A stretch of DNA of 64,000 nucleotides. Origin: Agrobacterium tumefaciens (GTDB lineage: Bacteria > Pseudomonadota > Alphaproteobacteria > Rhizobiales > Rhizobiaceae). Both the position numbers and the translations under genes were made by a program. The notes under the pieces were generated by a model. The model made no database searches, had not been told where the DNA came from, and saw only the letters and a list, made by a program, of their open reading frames with translations. Shown piece after piece: positions 16,858 through 27,454 of the stretch; the stretch's first letter is position 1; each line of letters begins with the position of its first letter. The stretch lies in contig NZ_SUPW01000011.1 in the NCBI RefSeq assembly GCF_013337285.1, positions 1-64,000 of the forward strand, in the 5' to 3' direction.

Positions 16858-17952
16858 ATGAACCAGCCAAGTATGGAAAAAGACACTCTTCAGACGACGA
16901 TCGACAATGTCGCCGCCGCCTTCAGCCGCCTCAAGGGCATTCAGGAAGGCCTGGCGAGCGGCAGTTCCGACGGCAAGATCCAGTTCGATGAATGGGATTG
17001 GGAAGTCGGCGTCGGCCTTTACGGCTTCCTGCGCCGGGCGCTGGCCGCCAACGACCAGAAGGCATTGGACGATCTGGTGACATGGTATGGCTGGCAGATC
17101 GAGCGTGGCCTGCCGCCGCGCCAGATCAACAGTTCCGCGCCGATGCTGCCGCTGGTCATCCTGACAGAACATGTCGATCGTCCGGATTTCCGGGCGCTGG
17201 TGGAAGACTGGGCCGACTGGCTGGTTCATGAATTGCCTAAAACCGAGGATGGCGGCTTCCAGCACGTCGTCAAGGAACGGCTGAACGAGGGCGAATTATG
17301 GGACGACACGCTGTTCATGGCATGTCTGTTCCTTGCCCGCGCCGGCGTCGTCTGCAAACGCCAGGACTGGATCGACGAAGCGGTCTACCAGTTCATGGTC
17401 CATACGCGTTATCTGTCGGATCCCGTCACCGGGCTCTGGTATCACGGCTGGACCTTCAACGGTCGCCACAACTTCGCCGACGCCTTCTGGGCGCGCGGCA
17501 ATTCCTGGATTACGGTCGCCATTCCCGAACTCTTCGAACTGGTGCCGACGCTGTCCGAAAAGGACAGGCGTTTCCTCGCCAACGTGCTGGCAAGCCAGGT
17601 GCGGTCGCTCCGGCAATATCAGCGCGAGGACGGCATGTTCCACACGCTTCTCGACGACCCGACCTCGCCGGTGGAAACATCAGCCACGGCCGGCATCGCC
17701 TACGGCATTTTGCGCGGTATCGAAGCCGGCATTCTCGGCGAAGAAAACCGCCCCCATGCGGAACGCGCGTTGAAGGCGGTGCTTGGCAATATCGACGATG
17801 AAGGCGTCGTGCACGGCGTCTCCGATGGCACGCCGATGGGCCATGATCTCGAATTCTACCGCCGCATTCCCAATCTGCCGACGCCATACGGGCAGGCGCT
17901 GACGATGCTCCTCCTGATCGACGTGTTCCTGAAAAGGCCGCAGGTATCATGA
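16858..17952 (+). CDS. GH105 unsaturated rhamnogalacturonyl/glucuronyl hydrolase
   Basis: The 364-residue protein resembles YteR/YesR-type GH105 enzymes. Features are FDEWDWEVGVGLYGFLRRAL, ELWDDTLFMACLFLARAG with the expected catalytic Asp, WYHGWTFNGRHNFADAFWARGNSW and ETSATAGIAYGILRGI. These cytosolic (alpha/alpha)6 enzymes remove the unsaturated galacturonyl end left by pectate or rhamnogalacturonan lyases. The ATG at 16858 follows a GGA-containing site; the longer open frame from 16486 runs inside the upstream gene. Its stop overlaps the next gene's ATG by four bases. Confidence 0.9.
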   Translation: MNQPSMEKDTLQTTIDNVAAAFSRLKGIQEGLASGSSDGKIQFDEWDWEVGVGLYGFLRRALAANDQKALDDLVTWYGWQIERGLPPRQINSSAPMLPLVILTEHVDRPDFRALVEDWADWLVHELPKTEDGGFQHVVKERLNEGELWDDTLFMACLFLARAGVVCKRQDWIDEAVYQFMVHTRYLSDPVTGLWYHGWTFNGRHNFADAFWARGNSWITVAIPELFELVPTLSEKDRRFLANVLASQVRSLRQYQREDGMFHTLLDDPTSPVETSATAGIAYGILRGIEAGILGEENRPHAERALKAVLGNIDDEGVVHGVSDGTPMGHDLEFYRRIPNLPTPYGQALTMLLLIDVFLKRPQVS

Positions 17953-19313
17953 GCGCGCAGCCAGACATCACCATAACAGCCGGAAGCGGCGACGCCACGG
18001 CCGACATCCAGCGGGCGATCGATACGGTCTCGGCGGCGGGCGGCGGGCGCGTGTCGCTTTCGGCCGGACGCCATGTCAGCGGCGGCCTTCATCTCAAGAG
18101 CGGCGTGGAGCTGCATCTTGCCGAAGATGCGGTGCTTGCACCCGTCTCCGATTACGAGGCCTATGCCCATACGACAGTTTCCGTCATCGCCGAAGCGTCC
18201 AACCGCGGCATGATCATTGCCCGGCGAGCAAGCAACATCGCCATCACCGGTCCCGGCTGCATCGAGGCGGGCGGCAAGAACTTCATTATCGGCGATGACG
18301 AGGCCATGGGAACCTATATCCCGGCGGCGCGCCGTCCGCGTGTCATCGTGCTGGAATCCTGCCTGAATGTGCGCCTCGAGAACCTCTTCGTCAGTGGTTC
18401 GCCGATGTGGACGCTGCACATGGTCGATTGCGACGATCTTGTTTTCCGGAATGTCCGCATCGAAAATGACCGCCGCCTGCCCAATACGGATGGCATCGTG
18501 CTGGACGCCTGCCGGCGTGCGCTGATCGAGGATTGCTTCATCTCAACCGCCGATGACGGCATCTGCCTGAAAACAAGTGCGGGGCCGGATGGCAACGCCG
18601 TCGGCGTCTGCGATAATATCGCGGTCCGCCGCTGCACGGTCTCGAGCGTCAGCTGCGCCGTTAAACTCGGCACGGAATCCTTCGGCGATTTCACCAATGT
18701 GGTTTTCGAGGATTGCAAAATCGTTGAATCCAATCGCGGCATCGGCCTTTTCTCCCGCGATGGCGGCGCTATGCGCAACATCCGCTTTTCGCGGATCGAG
18801 GCCGAGTGCCATGAAACGCCCGGCGGCTTCTGGGGCTCTGGCGAAGCGGTGACCGTCACGGTCGTCGATCGCCGCCCCGAACGTCAGGCCGGCAGTGTGG
18901 AAAACCTTGTTGTCGAAGATCTGAGCGGCTCGATGGAAGGTGCGATCAACCTCGTCGCCACCTCGAAGGCCGGCATTCACAATGTCACGCTGGAGCGCAT
19001 CTCGCTGTCGCAGCAGCCCGGCAAGCTCGGCACCGGCCTGCAATATGACCTGCGCCCGACCAATGCGGATATCGCGCCAAGCCCCGATGCCGCCGGTCGC
19101 GCCAATGCCTGGACGCGAGATACCGAAGGCAGGATCGTCGGACTGGAGAATTATCCCGGCGGAATGCCTGCGGTCTATCTCTCCGGCGTAGAGGGATTTT
19201 CGGCGCGCGATGTCGCCGTTAGAAGAGCGATGCCCTTGCCCGAGGGCTGGAACAAACAAGAGATCGTCGCGATGACGAACTTGCCCGAAGGGAGCACGTC
19301 ATGGGAAGTCTGA
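17949..19313 (+). CDS. GH28 polygalacturonase-type glycosidase, no signal peptide
   Basis: The 454-residue protein is a right-handed beta-helix of the GH28 type. The catalytic elements NTDG (N179-D181) and ADDG (D202, D203) are visible. The third and fourth classical motifs are less canonical, which suits exo-acting or rhamnogalacturonan-type members. No signal peptide is seen, so it should act on oligomers after import. It overlaps GH105 by four bases and the ATPase gene by 13, indicating tight coupling. Confidence 0.87.
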   Translation: MSAQPDITITAGSGDATADIQRAIDTVSAAGGGRVSLSAGRHVSGGLHLKSGVELHLAEDAVLAPVSDYEAYAHTTVSVIAEASNRGMIIARRASNIAITGPGCIEAGGKNFIIGDDEAMGTYIPAARRPRVIVLESCLNVRLENLFVSGSPMWTLHMVDCDDLVFRNVRIENDRRLPNTDGIVLDACRRALIEDCFISTADDGICLKTSAGPDGNAVGVCDNIAVRRCTVSSVSCAVKLGTESFGDFTNVVFEDCKIVESNRGIGLFSRDGGAMRNIRFSRIEAECHETPGGFWGSGEAVTVTVVDRRPERQAGSVENLVVEDLSGSMEGAINLVATSKAGIHNVTLERISLSQQPGKLGTGLQYDLRPTNADIAPSPDAAGRANAWTRDTEGRIVGLENYPGGMPAVYLSGVEGFSARDVAVRRAMPLPEGWNKQEIVAMTNLPEGSTSWEV

Positions 19314-20407
19314 AGCTAGAAAACCTCAACAAGGCATTCGGTGCCGTTCATGTGCTGCATGATATCGATCTTCAGATCGAGAACGGGGAGTTCGTCGTTT
19401 TTGTTGGCCCCTCGGGCTGCGGAAAATCGACGCTGCTGCGCATCATCGCCGGTCTTGAGGATGTGTCCTCCGGCACCATCGGCATTGGCGGGCGCGATGT
19501 CAGCGCGCTGTCGCCGGCCGAGCGCAAGATCGCCATGGTCTTCCAGTCCTACGCGCTTTATCCGCATATGAGCGTGCGCAAGAACCTTGCCTTCGGTCTG
19601 GAAAACCTGCGCTTCAAGCGGGCGGAAATCGAAAGCCGCATCAACGAAGCGGCGCGGATGCTGGCCATAGAACCCTATCTCGACCGCAAACCGAAACAGC
19701 TTTCCGGCGGCCAGCGCCAGCGCGTCGCCATCGGCCGCGCCATCGTGCGCGAGCCGGATATCTTTCTGTTCGACGAGCCGCTGTCGAACCTCGATGCGGC
19801 GTTGCGCGTTCAGACACGCGCCGAAATCACGCGGCTGCATCGCGATATCAAGACGACGATGATCTATGTGACGCATGATCAGGTGGAAGCGATGACCATG
19901 GCCGACAAGATCGTGGTGCTGCGCGCCGGGCGCATCGAGCAGGTGGGCAGCCCGCTTCAGCTTTTCGACAATCCGCGCAACCTCTTCGTCGCCGGTTTCC
20001 TCGGCTCGCCGCGCATGAATATCCTGAAAGGAACAATCGTCACCGGCAGCGACGGCAATCTGGAAATCGACGCCGGATATGGCACGCCATTGCCCTGCCT
20101 TGTCGATCCGGCCGCCGTCGGCCCCGGACAGGCGATGCTGGCGGGCATCCGCCCTTCGCATTTCACGGTCACGGACCATGCCGGCCTGCCCTTTGAGGTT
20201 CAGTACCACGAAAGCCTCGGCACAGAGACGTATCTCTATGGCAATCTTCAAGGCCAGAAAGAGCAGATCATCGTGCATCAGACGGGCCATTTCGCGCCTG
20301 CCTCCGGTGCTGTGCTGAAGATCATGCCGGCGCGTGAAAGGGTGCATGTCTTCGACCCCGCCACCGAACTGGCGCTGCCGCGTCTCAATAGCGAGGGGAG
20401 AGGGTAG
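19301..20407 (+). CDS. Sugar ABC transporter ATP-binding protein (MalK/UgpC type)
   Basis: The 368-residue ATPase has Walker [10 protein letters not shown] near residue 37, signature [14 protein letters not shown], Walker [15 protein letters not shown], switch [12 protein letters not shown] and a long C-terminal regulatory/TOBE region ([11 protein letters not shown]). It belongs to the carbohydrate CUT1 group. It lies between the GH28 gene and the two permeases and should power oligosaccharide uptake together with the binding protein at 12847-14127. Confidence 0.93.
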   Translation: MGSLKLENLNKAFGAVHVLHDIDLQIENGEFVVFVGPSGCGKSTLLRIIAGLEDVSSGTIGIGGRDVSALSPAERKIAMVFQSYALYPHMSVRKNLAFGLENLRFKRAEIESRINEAARMLAIEPYLDRKPKQLSGGQRQRVAIGRAIVREPDIFLFDEPLSNLDAALRVQTRAEITRLHRDIKTTMIYVTHDQVEAMTMADKIVVLRAGRIEQVGSPLQLFDNPRNLFVAGFLGSPRMNILKGTIVTGSDGNLEIDAGYGTPLPCLVDPAAVGPGQAMLAGIRPSHFTVTDHAGLPFEVQYHESLGTETYLYGNLQGQKEQIIVHQTGHFAPASGAVLKIMPARERVHVFDPATELALPRLNSEGRG

Positions 20408-20408
20408 C

Positions 20409-21404
20409 ATGGCCAATCCAAAGCTTGCGAGACTGTCCGACCGCGCTCTAGATGCCGTGATGGCCATCGCCGAAGTGCCGCTCAACCTGATCGAGCGGGT
20501 GATCGGCAAGAAGCGCATGCCTTATATTTTCCTGATGCCGAACCTTGTTCTGTTCGGCATCTTCACCTTCCTGCCGATTGCGATTGCCGTCAGTTACGCC
20601 TTCACCGGCGGCACCGAACTCCTGATCAGCGACCGCCCTTTCGTGGGGCTCGAAAATTTCGGCAAGTTGCTTGATTGCCAGAGTTACATGGATCCGGGCA
20701 GCTGCCGGGAATCGCTGTTCTGGACGGCGATCTGGAACACGCTGTGGTTCGTCGGCTTCAACGTCGTCGCCACGCTGCTGGTCGCCCTCATCACAGCGCT
20801 CATCCTCAACCGGGCGATAGCGGCGCGCGGTTTCTTCCGCGCCATGTTCTTTTATCCAGTGCTGCTGTCGCCGGTTGTCATCGGCCTCATCTGGAAATGG
20901 TTCCTTGACCGCAACGGCCTGCTGAACGCCTTCCTGCAAATGCTCGGCGTGCCGCCGGAAATCTTCCTGCTGGATGTCGGCTGGTCGCGCTTCTTCGTGG
21001 TGGTGGTTTCAGTCTGGTTCCATATGGGCTTTTATACGCTCATCCTGCTGGCCGGCCTGCAGGCCATTCCGAAAGACCTCTATGAAGCAGCAGCCATCGA
21101 CGCGGCCTCGCCCCGGCGCACGCTGTTGCGCATCACCTTGCCGCTGCTTGCCCCCAACCTTCTCGTCGTCCTGATCCTGTTGATGATCCGCTCGGTGCAA
21201 ATATTTGATGAAGCATGGGTTCTGACCAATGGTGGCGGACCGGGAACGGCCAATACATTTGTGGTGCAATATATCTACCAGATGGCCTTTGGCAGCGATC
21301 TCAGGCTATTCGGCCTAGCATCCGCCGCATCGGTTCTCATGGGTCTTGTTCTTCTCGCGCTGACGCTCGTGCAATTGCGCCTCGGCAAAAAGATGGAGTC
21401 CTGA
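20409..21404 (+). CDS. Sugar ABC transporter permease 1 (MalF type)
   Basis: The 331-residue inner-membrane protein has six or so membrane helices (PYIFLMPNLVLFGIFTFLPIAIAVSYAF first) and the EAA loop IPKDLYEAAAIDAASPRRTLLRITLPLLAPN. The start ATG at 20409 follows GAGGGGAGAGGG; an upstream in-frame ATG at 20334 is inside the ATPase gene. An insertion with two cysteines (DCQSYMDPGSCRES) after the first periplasmic stretch could form a disulphide. Confidence 0.92.
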   Translation: MANPKLARLSDRALDAVMAIAEVPLNLIERVIGKKRMPYIFLMPNLVLFGIFTFLPIAIAVSYAFTGGTELLISDRPFVGLENFGKLLDCQSYMDPGSCRESLFWTAIWNTLWFVGFNVVATLLVALITALILNRAIAARGFFRAMFFYPVLLSPVVIGLIWKWFLDRNGLLNAFLQMLGVPPEIFLLDVGWSRFFVVVVSVWFHMGFYTLILLAGLQAIPKDLYEAAAIDAASPRRTLLRITLPLLAPNLLVVLILLMIRSVQIFDEAWVLTNGGGPGTANTFVVQYIYQMAFGSDLRLFGLASAASVLMGLVLLALTLVQLRLGKKMES

Positions 21405-21406
21405 TC

Positions 21407-22465
21407 ATGTCCGGCAACCTCAACGCCGTCGCGTTCCTGACGCGAACCCGCCGCCCCGGCCGGATCGGCCTTACCGATATTCTCTCATGGGTCTGGCTCA
21501 TCGGCGGCACACTCGCCGTCCTCATCCCGGTCGTCTGGGCCGCCATGTCATCGCTAAAGCCGGAAGCCGAAATCACCCGGTTTCCACCGAGCCTTCTGCC
21601 GCGCGCCGCCGTGCAGGTGGAGGTGCAGGGTTATGACAAGCCGCTCAGTGTCTGGAAAGCCACCATAGATGGTGTAGAGCGGGAAATGGCCATGGTCCGC
21701 CGTGTCGGCCTCAAAGCCCAGATGGTGGACCCCGCCAATCCCGGCCCACCCGTCAGCGTCGATACGCGCGAAATAACGCCTGTCCAGAAACTGACCATCG
21801 CGACGGAAAACTTCACCGATCCGCTGACCCGGTTCAGCTTCCTGACCTTTCTTAAGAACTCGGTCTTCGTCACCTTCGTCGCGACCGTTCTGACCCTGAT
21901 TGTCAATGCCATGGCGGCCTTTGCGCTGTCGAAATACCGCTTCCGCGGCGAGAAGGCGATCTTCGTGCTGATCATCTCGACCCTGATGATCCCGCTCACC
22001 GTCGTCATGGTGCCGGCCTATCTCGTCATCGTCGGCGTCGGCCTCGTCGATAATCTCTGGGGCGTCATCATCCCTACCGTCGCGACGCCAACCGGCGTGT
22101 TCCTGCTGCGGCAATATATGCTGACCATTCCCGACGAGCTGATCGAGGCGGCCCGCGTCGATGCCGCCAGCGAATTCCGCATTTTCTGGCGCATCATTCT
22201 GCCGCTGACGGCGCCGGCGCTCGCGGTTCTCGCCATCTTCTCGGTTCTGTGGCGCTGGAACGACTTCCTCTGGCCGCTGATCGTCCTCAGCAGCCGCGAA
22301 AACTTCACGCTGCAGGTGGGGCTGAACGCCTTCCAGGGCGAGTTCTCGGTGCAATGGCACTATATCCTCGCCATGACCTTCCTCAGCCTGGCGCCTGTTA
22401 CCGTCGTCTTCCTGTTCCTGCAACGCTACATCACGACAGGGATTGCCGGCACGGGCATGAAATAA
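21407..22465 (+). CDS. Sugar ABC transporter permease 2 (MalG type)
   Basis: The 352-residue permease starts two bases after the stop of permease 1. It has membrane helices and the EAA loop IPDELIEAARVDAASEFRIFWRIILPLTAPALAVLAIF. Between helices 1 and 2 lies an unusually long periplasmic segment of about 100 residues (KPEAEITRFPPSLLPRA to TIATENFTDP), longer than in MalG and typical of some CUT1 permeases. The gene ends nine bases before the convergent LacI gene ends. Confidence 0.92.
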   Translation: MSGNLNAVAFLTRTRRPGRIGLTDILSWVWLIGGTLAVLIPVVWAAMSSLKPEAEITRFPPSLLPRAAVQVEVQGYDKPLSVWKATIDGVEREMAMVRRVGLKAQMVDPANPGPPVSVDTREITPVQKLTIATENFTDPLTRFSFLTFLKNSVFVTFVATVLTLIVNAMAAFALSKYRFRGEKAIFVLIISTLMIPLTVVMVPAYLVIVGVGLVDNLWGVIIPTVATPTGVFLLRQYMLTIPDELIEAARVDAASEFRIFWRIILPLTAPALAVLAIFSVLWRWNDFLWPLIVLSSRENFTLQVGLNAFQGEFSVQWHYILAMTFLSLAPVTVVFLFLQRYITTGIAGTGMK

Positions 22466-22474
22466 ACTGCAACA

Positions 22475-23521
22475 TCATTTGGGGGGCGGCGCAATGCTGC
22501 CCCTCAGCACGAGGCGACAGCCGAGTTCCAGCCGGTGCGCCGGCCGGGTCGGATCAGCCGCCACAAGCCGCTGCTCCAAAAGCGAAAGTGCCGCACCGCC
22601 CAGCCTGTCCGCCGGCAATTGAATAGTGCTGAGCGGCGGCGCGCTGAAGGCGGCCGGCATGATATCGTCGAAACCCAGCACCGAGATATCCTCTGGAACG
22701 CGGATACCAGCTTCCGTCAGGGCCTTCAGACAGCCTAGCGCCAGATTATCGGCAGCGCAGAAAATCGCGGTAGCGTTTCTAAGCGGGCGCTGCTCGGCCA
22801 GCAGGCGGCGGATCGCGACCTCGCCCCATTCCGGCTCGTAGCTTTCCACCTCGATGACCATATTGGCCGGAACTGTCAGGCCCGCCGCCAGAAAGGCATC
22901 GCTATAGCCATCAAACCGCCGGCGGATCGTCGTGCGGCCCTTCCAGGTGACATGCAGGATATTGCGATGCCCGAGGGAAAGAAGATGCTCGATACCAAGC
23001 CGCGCACCAAAACGGTTCTCGGCCGTCACCGTATCGACGATCATGGCCGGGTCTTCACCATTGATCAGTACCACCGGCCTGCCAAGCGCGGACAGTGCCT
23101 CGACCAGTTGCGACCTGTCATCATTGAGAACCACGATGCCATCGACATTGTCGGCATCGGCAGCCTGCGCCACGGCAACGGGATCGAGCCGGCTCGTTGT
23201 GCTGACAAACGGAACGATACGAATGCCGCGCTTCTCGCACTCGCGCCGGAAGCCGTTCAGCATCGTCCAGCTGACCATGTTGAGATCGCTCTGCGGTGCC
23301 GCATCATTGGTCATGGCGAGAAGCACGACACGCAAAGTGGCGATCGTCGCCTTCTGCCGGCGGTTTTCGAGATAACCGAGCGTGCGGGCCGCCTCCAGCA
23401 CTCGCTCGCGAACCTGAATAGTCAAGGGGGCTGTACCGTTGATGGCGTGTGAAGCCGTACTCAGCGATACATTCGCCTCCCGCGCTACGTCCTTAAGCGT
23501 CGTTTTCCTGTCTATTTTCAT
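22475..23521 (-). CDS. LacI family regulator of the pectin-type locus
   Basis: The 348-residue protein begins with a LacI helix-turn-helix (TTLKDVAREANVSLSTASHAINGTAPLTIQVRERVLEAARTLGY) and ends with a sugar-binding-protein-like effector domain (ISVLGFDDIMPAAFSAPPLSTIQLP). The ATG at 23521 gives the usual N terminus; no strong ribosome binding site precedes it, and 18 additional open codons upstream are not family-like. It is convergent with the importer operon. The repeated ATGAAAATA-type palindromes at 14141 and 14282 are candidate operators, and the same half-site (TATTTTCATAAA on the plus strand) overlaps its own start. Confidence 0.92.
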   Translation of the reverse strand: MKIDRKTTLKDVAREANVSLSTASHAINGTAPLTIQVRERVLEAARTLGYLENRRQKATIATLRVVLLAMTNDAAPQSDLNMVSWTMLNGFRRECEKRGIRIVPFVSTTSRLDPVAVAQAADADNVDGIVVLNDDRSQLVEALSALGRPVVLINGEDPAMIVDTVTAENRFGARLGIEHLLSLGHRNILHVTWKGRTTIRRRFDGYSDAFLAAGLTVPANMVIEVESYEPEWGEVAIRRLLAEQRPLRNATAIFCAADNLALGCLKALTEAGIRVPEDISVLGFDDIMPAAFSAPPLSTIQLPADRLGGAALSLLEQRLVAADPTRPAHRLELGCRLVLRGSIAPPPK

Positions 23522-23726
23522 AAAGGGGAATTCAACCACTCTTCTTCGGACGGTGCGGGCAGAAAGCCTGCTCAATGCAGTCGATCTGGAGAATACCCGT
23601 GCCTGTCTGCTGCTCTCTAATCTGTGGAAGACTACAGCATGATCCGTAAAGACGGAATTGAATTCTCTGGGTTTTTATCTCCGACCATAAAGCGCCGCCC
23701 GCGGCGAACCACAGGCGGCGAGGCGG

Positions 23727-24512
23727 TCAGAGCGCCTGGGAGATATGGTCGATGCTGTCCTTCACCGCAGCGGCGGGGTCTTTCAGGTCATGCACTTCCG
23801 TCGCAAAGGGTTCGAAGCTGTAAGGACCCTTGTAGCCGGTCGCCTCAAGCGTCCTGATCTGCGCGATGTTTTCCAGCCGGTCGTTGCCATCCACCAGAAC
23901 ACGGTGGGCATCCAGCATGTCGGCGACGGAGACGGTGGGGTCGACTACGCCGGAAATGTGCACGAGGCCGGTACGCTCGGGGAAGAACGCAGTCTCGCCG
24001 GCGAGATGATGGTGAAAGGTGTCGTGCACCAGCTTGTAGATATCGTCGCCACCAGCCGCGTCGATTGCTTTGATGGCCTCGGCCTTGGTGCGTAGCGACG
24101 AGATGGGGAAACCGAGCGGCTCGACAAGGCCGGTCAGCCCGCGTTCTTCAAGGATCGGCTTCATGGCCTTCAGCGCCGCCACGAGATCGTCGAAGGACAC
24201 CTCTGTTCCATCGTTGAGCGGGCACATGACGAGCGCCTTCGCGCCGCTTGCCGCGGCATAATCGGCCATGGCAACGGCGCGCTGCGGCAGATCCCCCGAC
24301 CAGACATTGAAGGGATAAAGCGCATTGATCGAGATGATCGTCACGCCGGCCTTTTCGGCCGCCACCTTTACCGCCGCCGGATCCGTCGTGCCGACGATGT
24401 CTGGCAGGTCGTTGCGGATTTCGACTTCGGTGAGGCCGAGTTCACGAGCGGTTGCGAAGAACTCCTCGAGGGAACGTTTCGGCGTGGTGATGTGGTTGAT
24501 TGCAAAACGCAT
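23727..24512 (-). CDS. Sugar isomerase/epimerase-type TIM barrel (IolI/IolE-like)
   Basis: The 261-residue protein is a xylose-isomerase-like TIM barrel: MRFAINHITTPKRSLEEFFATARELGLTEVEIRND at the start, GLVEPLGFPISSLRT (a metal-ligand Glu), LVHDTFHHHLAG and HISGVVD (metal-ligand Asp/His), and SFEPFATEVH (last Glu). The family isomerises, epimerises or dehydrates keto-sugars and keto-inositols. The ATG at 24512 has GAGG seven bases before it. It is the last gene of a minus-strand operon with an IolG-like dehydrogenase and two binding proteins. Conversion of the keto product of that dehydrogenase is likely. Confidence 0.86.
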   Translation of the reverse strand: MRFAINHITTPKRSLEEFFATARELGLTEVEIRNDLPDIVGTTDPAAVKVAAEKAGVTIISINALYPFNVWSGDLPQRAVAMADYAAASGAKALVMCPLNDGTEVSFDDLVAALKAMKPILEERGLTGLVEPLGFPISSLRTKAEAIKAIDAAGGDDIYKLVHDTFHHHLAGETAFFPERTGLVHISGVVDPTVSVADMLDAHRVLVDGNDRLENIAQIRTLEATGYKGPYSFEPFATEVHDLKDPAAAVKDSIDHISQAL

Positions 24513-24520
24513 GAAAGACC

Positions 24521-25531
24521 TCACTGATAAAGGGCGGGACGAGTGGGAAGCTCGATTGCGACGGCTGCCCCGTCCTTCTCCTGCGCGGCCACGCAAGCGT
24601 CGGAGGTGATGGCGGCCACGTAGCCGTCCCAGGAGTTCGGTCCCGAGGCCGTGCCCTTTGCCGCCGCGTGGATGAAATCCTGCAATTCGACATCGTAGCT
24701 GGCGATGAAGCGATCCTTCCAGTCGGTGAGGATATCGTTCTGCAGCTTGGCGCCAAGACGCGTCTGAACCGACATCGGTTCTGGCAGGCTGGCAATGCCG
24801 TCCTCGCCCACCACCTGGCACTGAATATCATAGCCATAGTGGCAATTGACGAAGATTTCGACGTCGATGATCGTGCCCTTGGCCGTTTCCAGAATGACGA
24901 TCTGTGGGTCCTTCAGCTTCGCATGGCTGCGGGCAGCGGAGCGGGGAAAGAGAACTCGGGCCGAAACATAGTCATCGTCAAGCAGCCAGCGCAACACGTC
25001 GATCTCATGGATCATCGTGTCGTGGATCGCCATGGGCGTGACGTACTGTTCCGGAACCGTCGGGTTGCGGTGGGCGGCATGCACCATGATCGGCGCGCCG
25101 ATCTTGCTATCGACGGCCTGTTTCAGCGCCACATACCCGGCGTCATAACGGCGCATGAAGCCCACCTGAACCAGCCGCTTGCCGTGCGCCACTTCGGCAT
25201 CGACGATGCGCCTTGCACCTTCGGCCGTCGTCGCCAGCGGCTTTTCGCAGAAGCACGGCTTGCCGGCGGCGATGGCCGCCAGCACATATTGCTCATGGGT
25301 TGCGCCCCACGAAGTGACGAGCACGGCATCCACATCGGGCGATGCGATCAGCTCTTCGCCGGTGGCGAAAACGACGGCATCCACGGCGATATCGTTTTTG
25401 ACCGCCTCGGCCGAGGCGCGGTTGACGTCGCTGAGCGCAACGATCTTCCCGCCGCCCAGAACCTTGTTGATACGGTGGGCGTGATCGCGCCCGATTGCGC
25501 CGGTGCCGACGACACCAATTCTCACAGTCAT
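24521..25531 (-). CDS. Gfo/Idh/MocA family dehydrogenase (inositol 2-dehydrogenase-like)
   Basis: The 336-residue protein has an N-terminal Rossmann fold ([21 protein letters not shown]), the EKPLATT motif with the catalytic Lys near residue 98, and [11 protein letters not shown] plus [15 protein letters not shown], as in myo-inositol 2-dehydrogenases. It oxidises a polyol or sugar hydroxyl using NAD(P). The start has GAGG eight bases upstream. It lies between two TIM-barrel isomerase-like genes. Inositol is a good guess, but glycoside 3-dehydrogenases share this pattern. Confidence 0.88.
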   Translation of the reverse strand: MTVRIGVVGTGAIGRDHAHRINKVLGGGKIVALSDVNRASAEAVKNDIAVDAVVFATGEELIASPDVDAVLVTSWGATHEQYVLAAIAAGKPCFCEKPLATTAEGARRIVDAEVAHGKRLVQVGFMRRYDAGYVALKQAVDSKIGAPIMVHAAHRNPTVPEQYVTPMAIHDTMIHEIDVLRWLLDDDYVSARVLFPRSAARSHAKLKDPQIVILETAKGTIIDVEIFVNCHYGYDIQCQVVGEDGIASLPEPMSVQTRLGAKLQNDILTDWKDRFIASYDVELQDFIHAAAKGTASGPNSWDGYVAAITSDACVAAQEKDGAAVAIELPTRPALYQ

Positions 25532-25541
25532 CTGAAAAACC

Positions 25542-26438
25542 TCATTTCCAGTATTTGGCGACGTATCGCCGGGTTTCGCTGAGCATGAACCGCGCGCTTT
25601 CATCGACGCGGTCTTCCCAGGCAAAGACGCAGTTCGACAGCACGCCATCGAATTTCATGTCGGCAAGCGTCGCAAAGAAGGTTTCCCAGTCGATCTCGCC
25701 CTGGCCGAAATCGGTGTGCTGGTGCACCCTGACCTTGGAGCCCGGCGGATTGACGATGTAACGCAGCTGCGACGACTTGTTGTGATCATAGGTATCGGCA
25801 AGGCGCACATGCACCAGATGGCCCTCCGTCGCGCGCAGGTTCGCCACCATGTCTGGCCCGTAAAAGAACGTGTGCGGCGCGATGAAGGAGGCCTTCACCG
25901 CCTTGGAATTGATGGTCTTGATGATGTCGATGGCCGGGGCGATCTCCTCGAGCCAGTCTTCGGGATGCGCCTCCAGCGACAGCACCAACCCTTCCCGCTC
26001 GAGGATCGGCACCAGAATATCCATGGCGCGGAAGAACTGCGCCTCGCAGGTTTCCGGCCGGTGCAGGCCGGAGCGGTCGTTGAGGCTGCGCTCCGGCGAG
26101 CCGCCACGGCCGAATTCCGAAACGAACATCGGGCATTCCATCTCGACCGCGATCTCGATGGCGCGTTTCCAGTTGTCGATCGCCACTTCCCACTCATCCG
26201 GATAGGGGCTTGCCCAGCGATACATCGGCTGCAGCGTGGCGAGACCGATCCCATGGTCCTTCAACGACTTTTTGAATTCGGCGACCCGTTCGGGATAGAC
26301 CTTGGGCCGTGTCCACCAGGAAAGGAAATCCGGGCGCGGCGAAAGTTCGACGTAATCATAACCGAGTTCGGCGACCTTGCGGCAGGTCTCAGGCAACGAG
26401 AGATGCCGGAACATGTGGGGATCAAGCGTATGTTTCAT
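25542..26438 (-). CDS. Second sugar isomerase/epimerase-type TIM barrel
   Basis: The 298-residue protein is another xylose-isomerase-like barrel: [27 protein letters not shown] near residue 12, [16 protein letters not shown] with a candidate metal Glu, [11 protein letters not shown] and [26 protein letters not shown]. It differs clearly from the 23727-24512 protein and is not a simple duplicate. It is 46 bases after the second binding-protein gene and 10 before the dehydrogenase gene, in one operon. Which step it catalyses is unknown. Confidence 0.86.
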   Translation of the reverse strand: MKHTLDPHMFRHLSLPETCRKVAELGYDYVELSPRPDFLSWWTRPKVYPERVAEFKKSLKDHGIGLATLQPMYRWASPYPDEWEVAIDNWKRAIEIAVEMECPMFVSEFGRGGSPERSLNDRSGLHRPETCEAQFFRAMDILVPILEREGLVLSLEAHPEDWLEEIAPAIDIIKTINSKAVKASFIAPHTFFYGPDMVANLRATEGHLVHVRLADTYDHNKSSQLRYIVNPPGSKVRVHQHTDFGQGEIDWETFFATLADMKFDGVLSNCVFAWEDRVDESARFMLSETRRYVAKYWK

Positions 26439-26484
26439 GGCTGTTTCCAGTGGAGGGATAAAAAGACCGGGGCCGAAGCCCTGT

Positions 26485-27408
26485 CTATTTCGCGTAGGCG
26501 GACATATTTTCCGGTGTAACGAGTTCGAACGGCACCCAGATCGTCTTCTCAGTGCTTTGCCCGGCAGCGGCCTTCACCGCCGTCTGGACGGAGACCTCCC
26601 CCTGCTTCGTCGCATTCTGGTAAACGGTGATATCGAGATCGCCGGCCTGCATGGCGGCAAGACCATCCGGCGTGGCGTCGATGCCGGCAATGACGACATC
26701 CTTCATGGAAACGCCCGCTGCTTTGAGCGCCTGCGCGGCTCCGATCGCCATTTCATCATTATTGGCGATGACGGCATCGAACTGGATGCCCGCCGTCAGC
26801 CAGGAGGATACGAGGTCCTGCGCCTGCGTGCGGCTCCAATTCGCCGTCTGCTTTTCGAGGATTTCGATCTTGCATTCCGGTTTGGAAAATACCGTTTCGA
26901 CATCCCTGGTGCGCACCAGCGCCGCATGGTTTTCCAATGGTCCCATCAGGATGACGGCCTTGCCCTTGCCACCCATCAGCTTGCAGGCGGCTTCAGCTTC
27001 CATGGTGCCGGAATCGAGTTCGTTGGAACCGACAAAGGCCGTTCCGTCAGGCAGGCCGGTTTCCAGCTCGGCCGGCGGATGGTTGACATAAACCAGCGGA
27101 ATTTTTGCGGCTGATGCGGCCTTGGTGATTGCGGCAGTGGCATCGCCATCCACCGCATTGACGATGATCGCGTCGACACCATTGGCGATGAAATTCTGCA
27201 CCTGATTGAGCTGCTTTGACGGATCAAGCTGGGCATCCTCAACCAGAAGCTCGATGTTTTTATCGCGCCCGGCTTCTGCCCTGATACCGTTGAGCAGGAT
27301 CGTCAGAAACGGATTGTCGAAAGACGTCATCGAGACTGCAACGCGGGTCTCGGCAAGCGCCGGTGTCGCGAAGATGCAGAGCGCCGTCGCTATCAATAGT
27401 TTTTTCAA
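26485..27408 (-). CDS. Sugar ABC substrate-binding protein (ribose/inositol class), TTG start
   Basis: The 307-residue protein is a type-1 periplasmic binding protein: SMTSFDNPFLTILLNGIRAEA, GVDAIIVNAVDGDATAAITKAASAAKIPLVYVNHPP, ANNDEMAIGAAQALKAAG and GIDATPDGLAAMQAGDLDITVYQNA. GGGAGGAAAC directly precedes a TTG at 27408, giving M-KKLLIATALCIFATPALAE, a normal signal peptide. No in-frame ATG exists nearby, so TTG is the likely start. It is similar to its neighbour at 27547-28488 along its whole length. No permease or ATPase is in this operon. Confidence 0.88.
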   Translation of the reverse strand: MKKLLIATALCIFATPALAETRVAVSMTSFDNPFLTILLNGIRAEAGRDKNIELLVEDAQLDPSKQLNQVQNFIANGVDAIIVNAVDGDATAAITKAASAAKIPLVYVNHPPAELETGLPDGTAFVGSNELDSGTMEAEAACKLMGGKGKAVILMGPLENHAALVRTRDVETVFSKPECKIEILEKQTANWSRTQAQDLVSSWLTAGIQFDAVIANNDEMAIGAAQALKAAGVSMKDVVIAGIDATPDGLAAMQAGDLDITVYQNATKQGEVSVQTAVKAAAGQSTEKTIWVPFELVTPENMSAYAK

Positions 27409-27454
27409 AGTTTCCTCCCACGGAAAATCGCTGCTGATTGCTTCATTCTGTATC

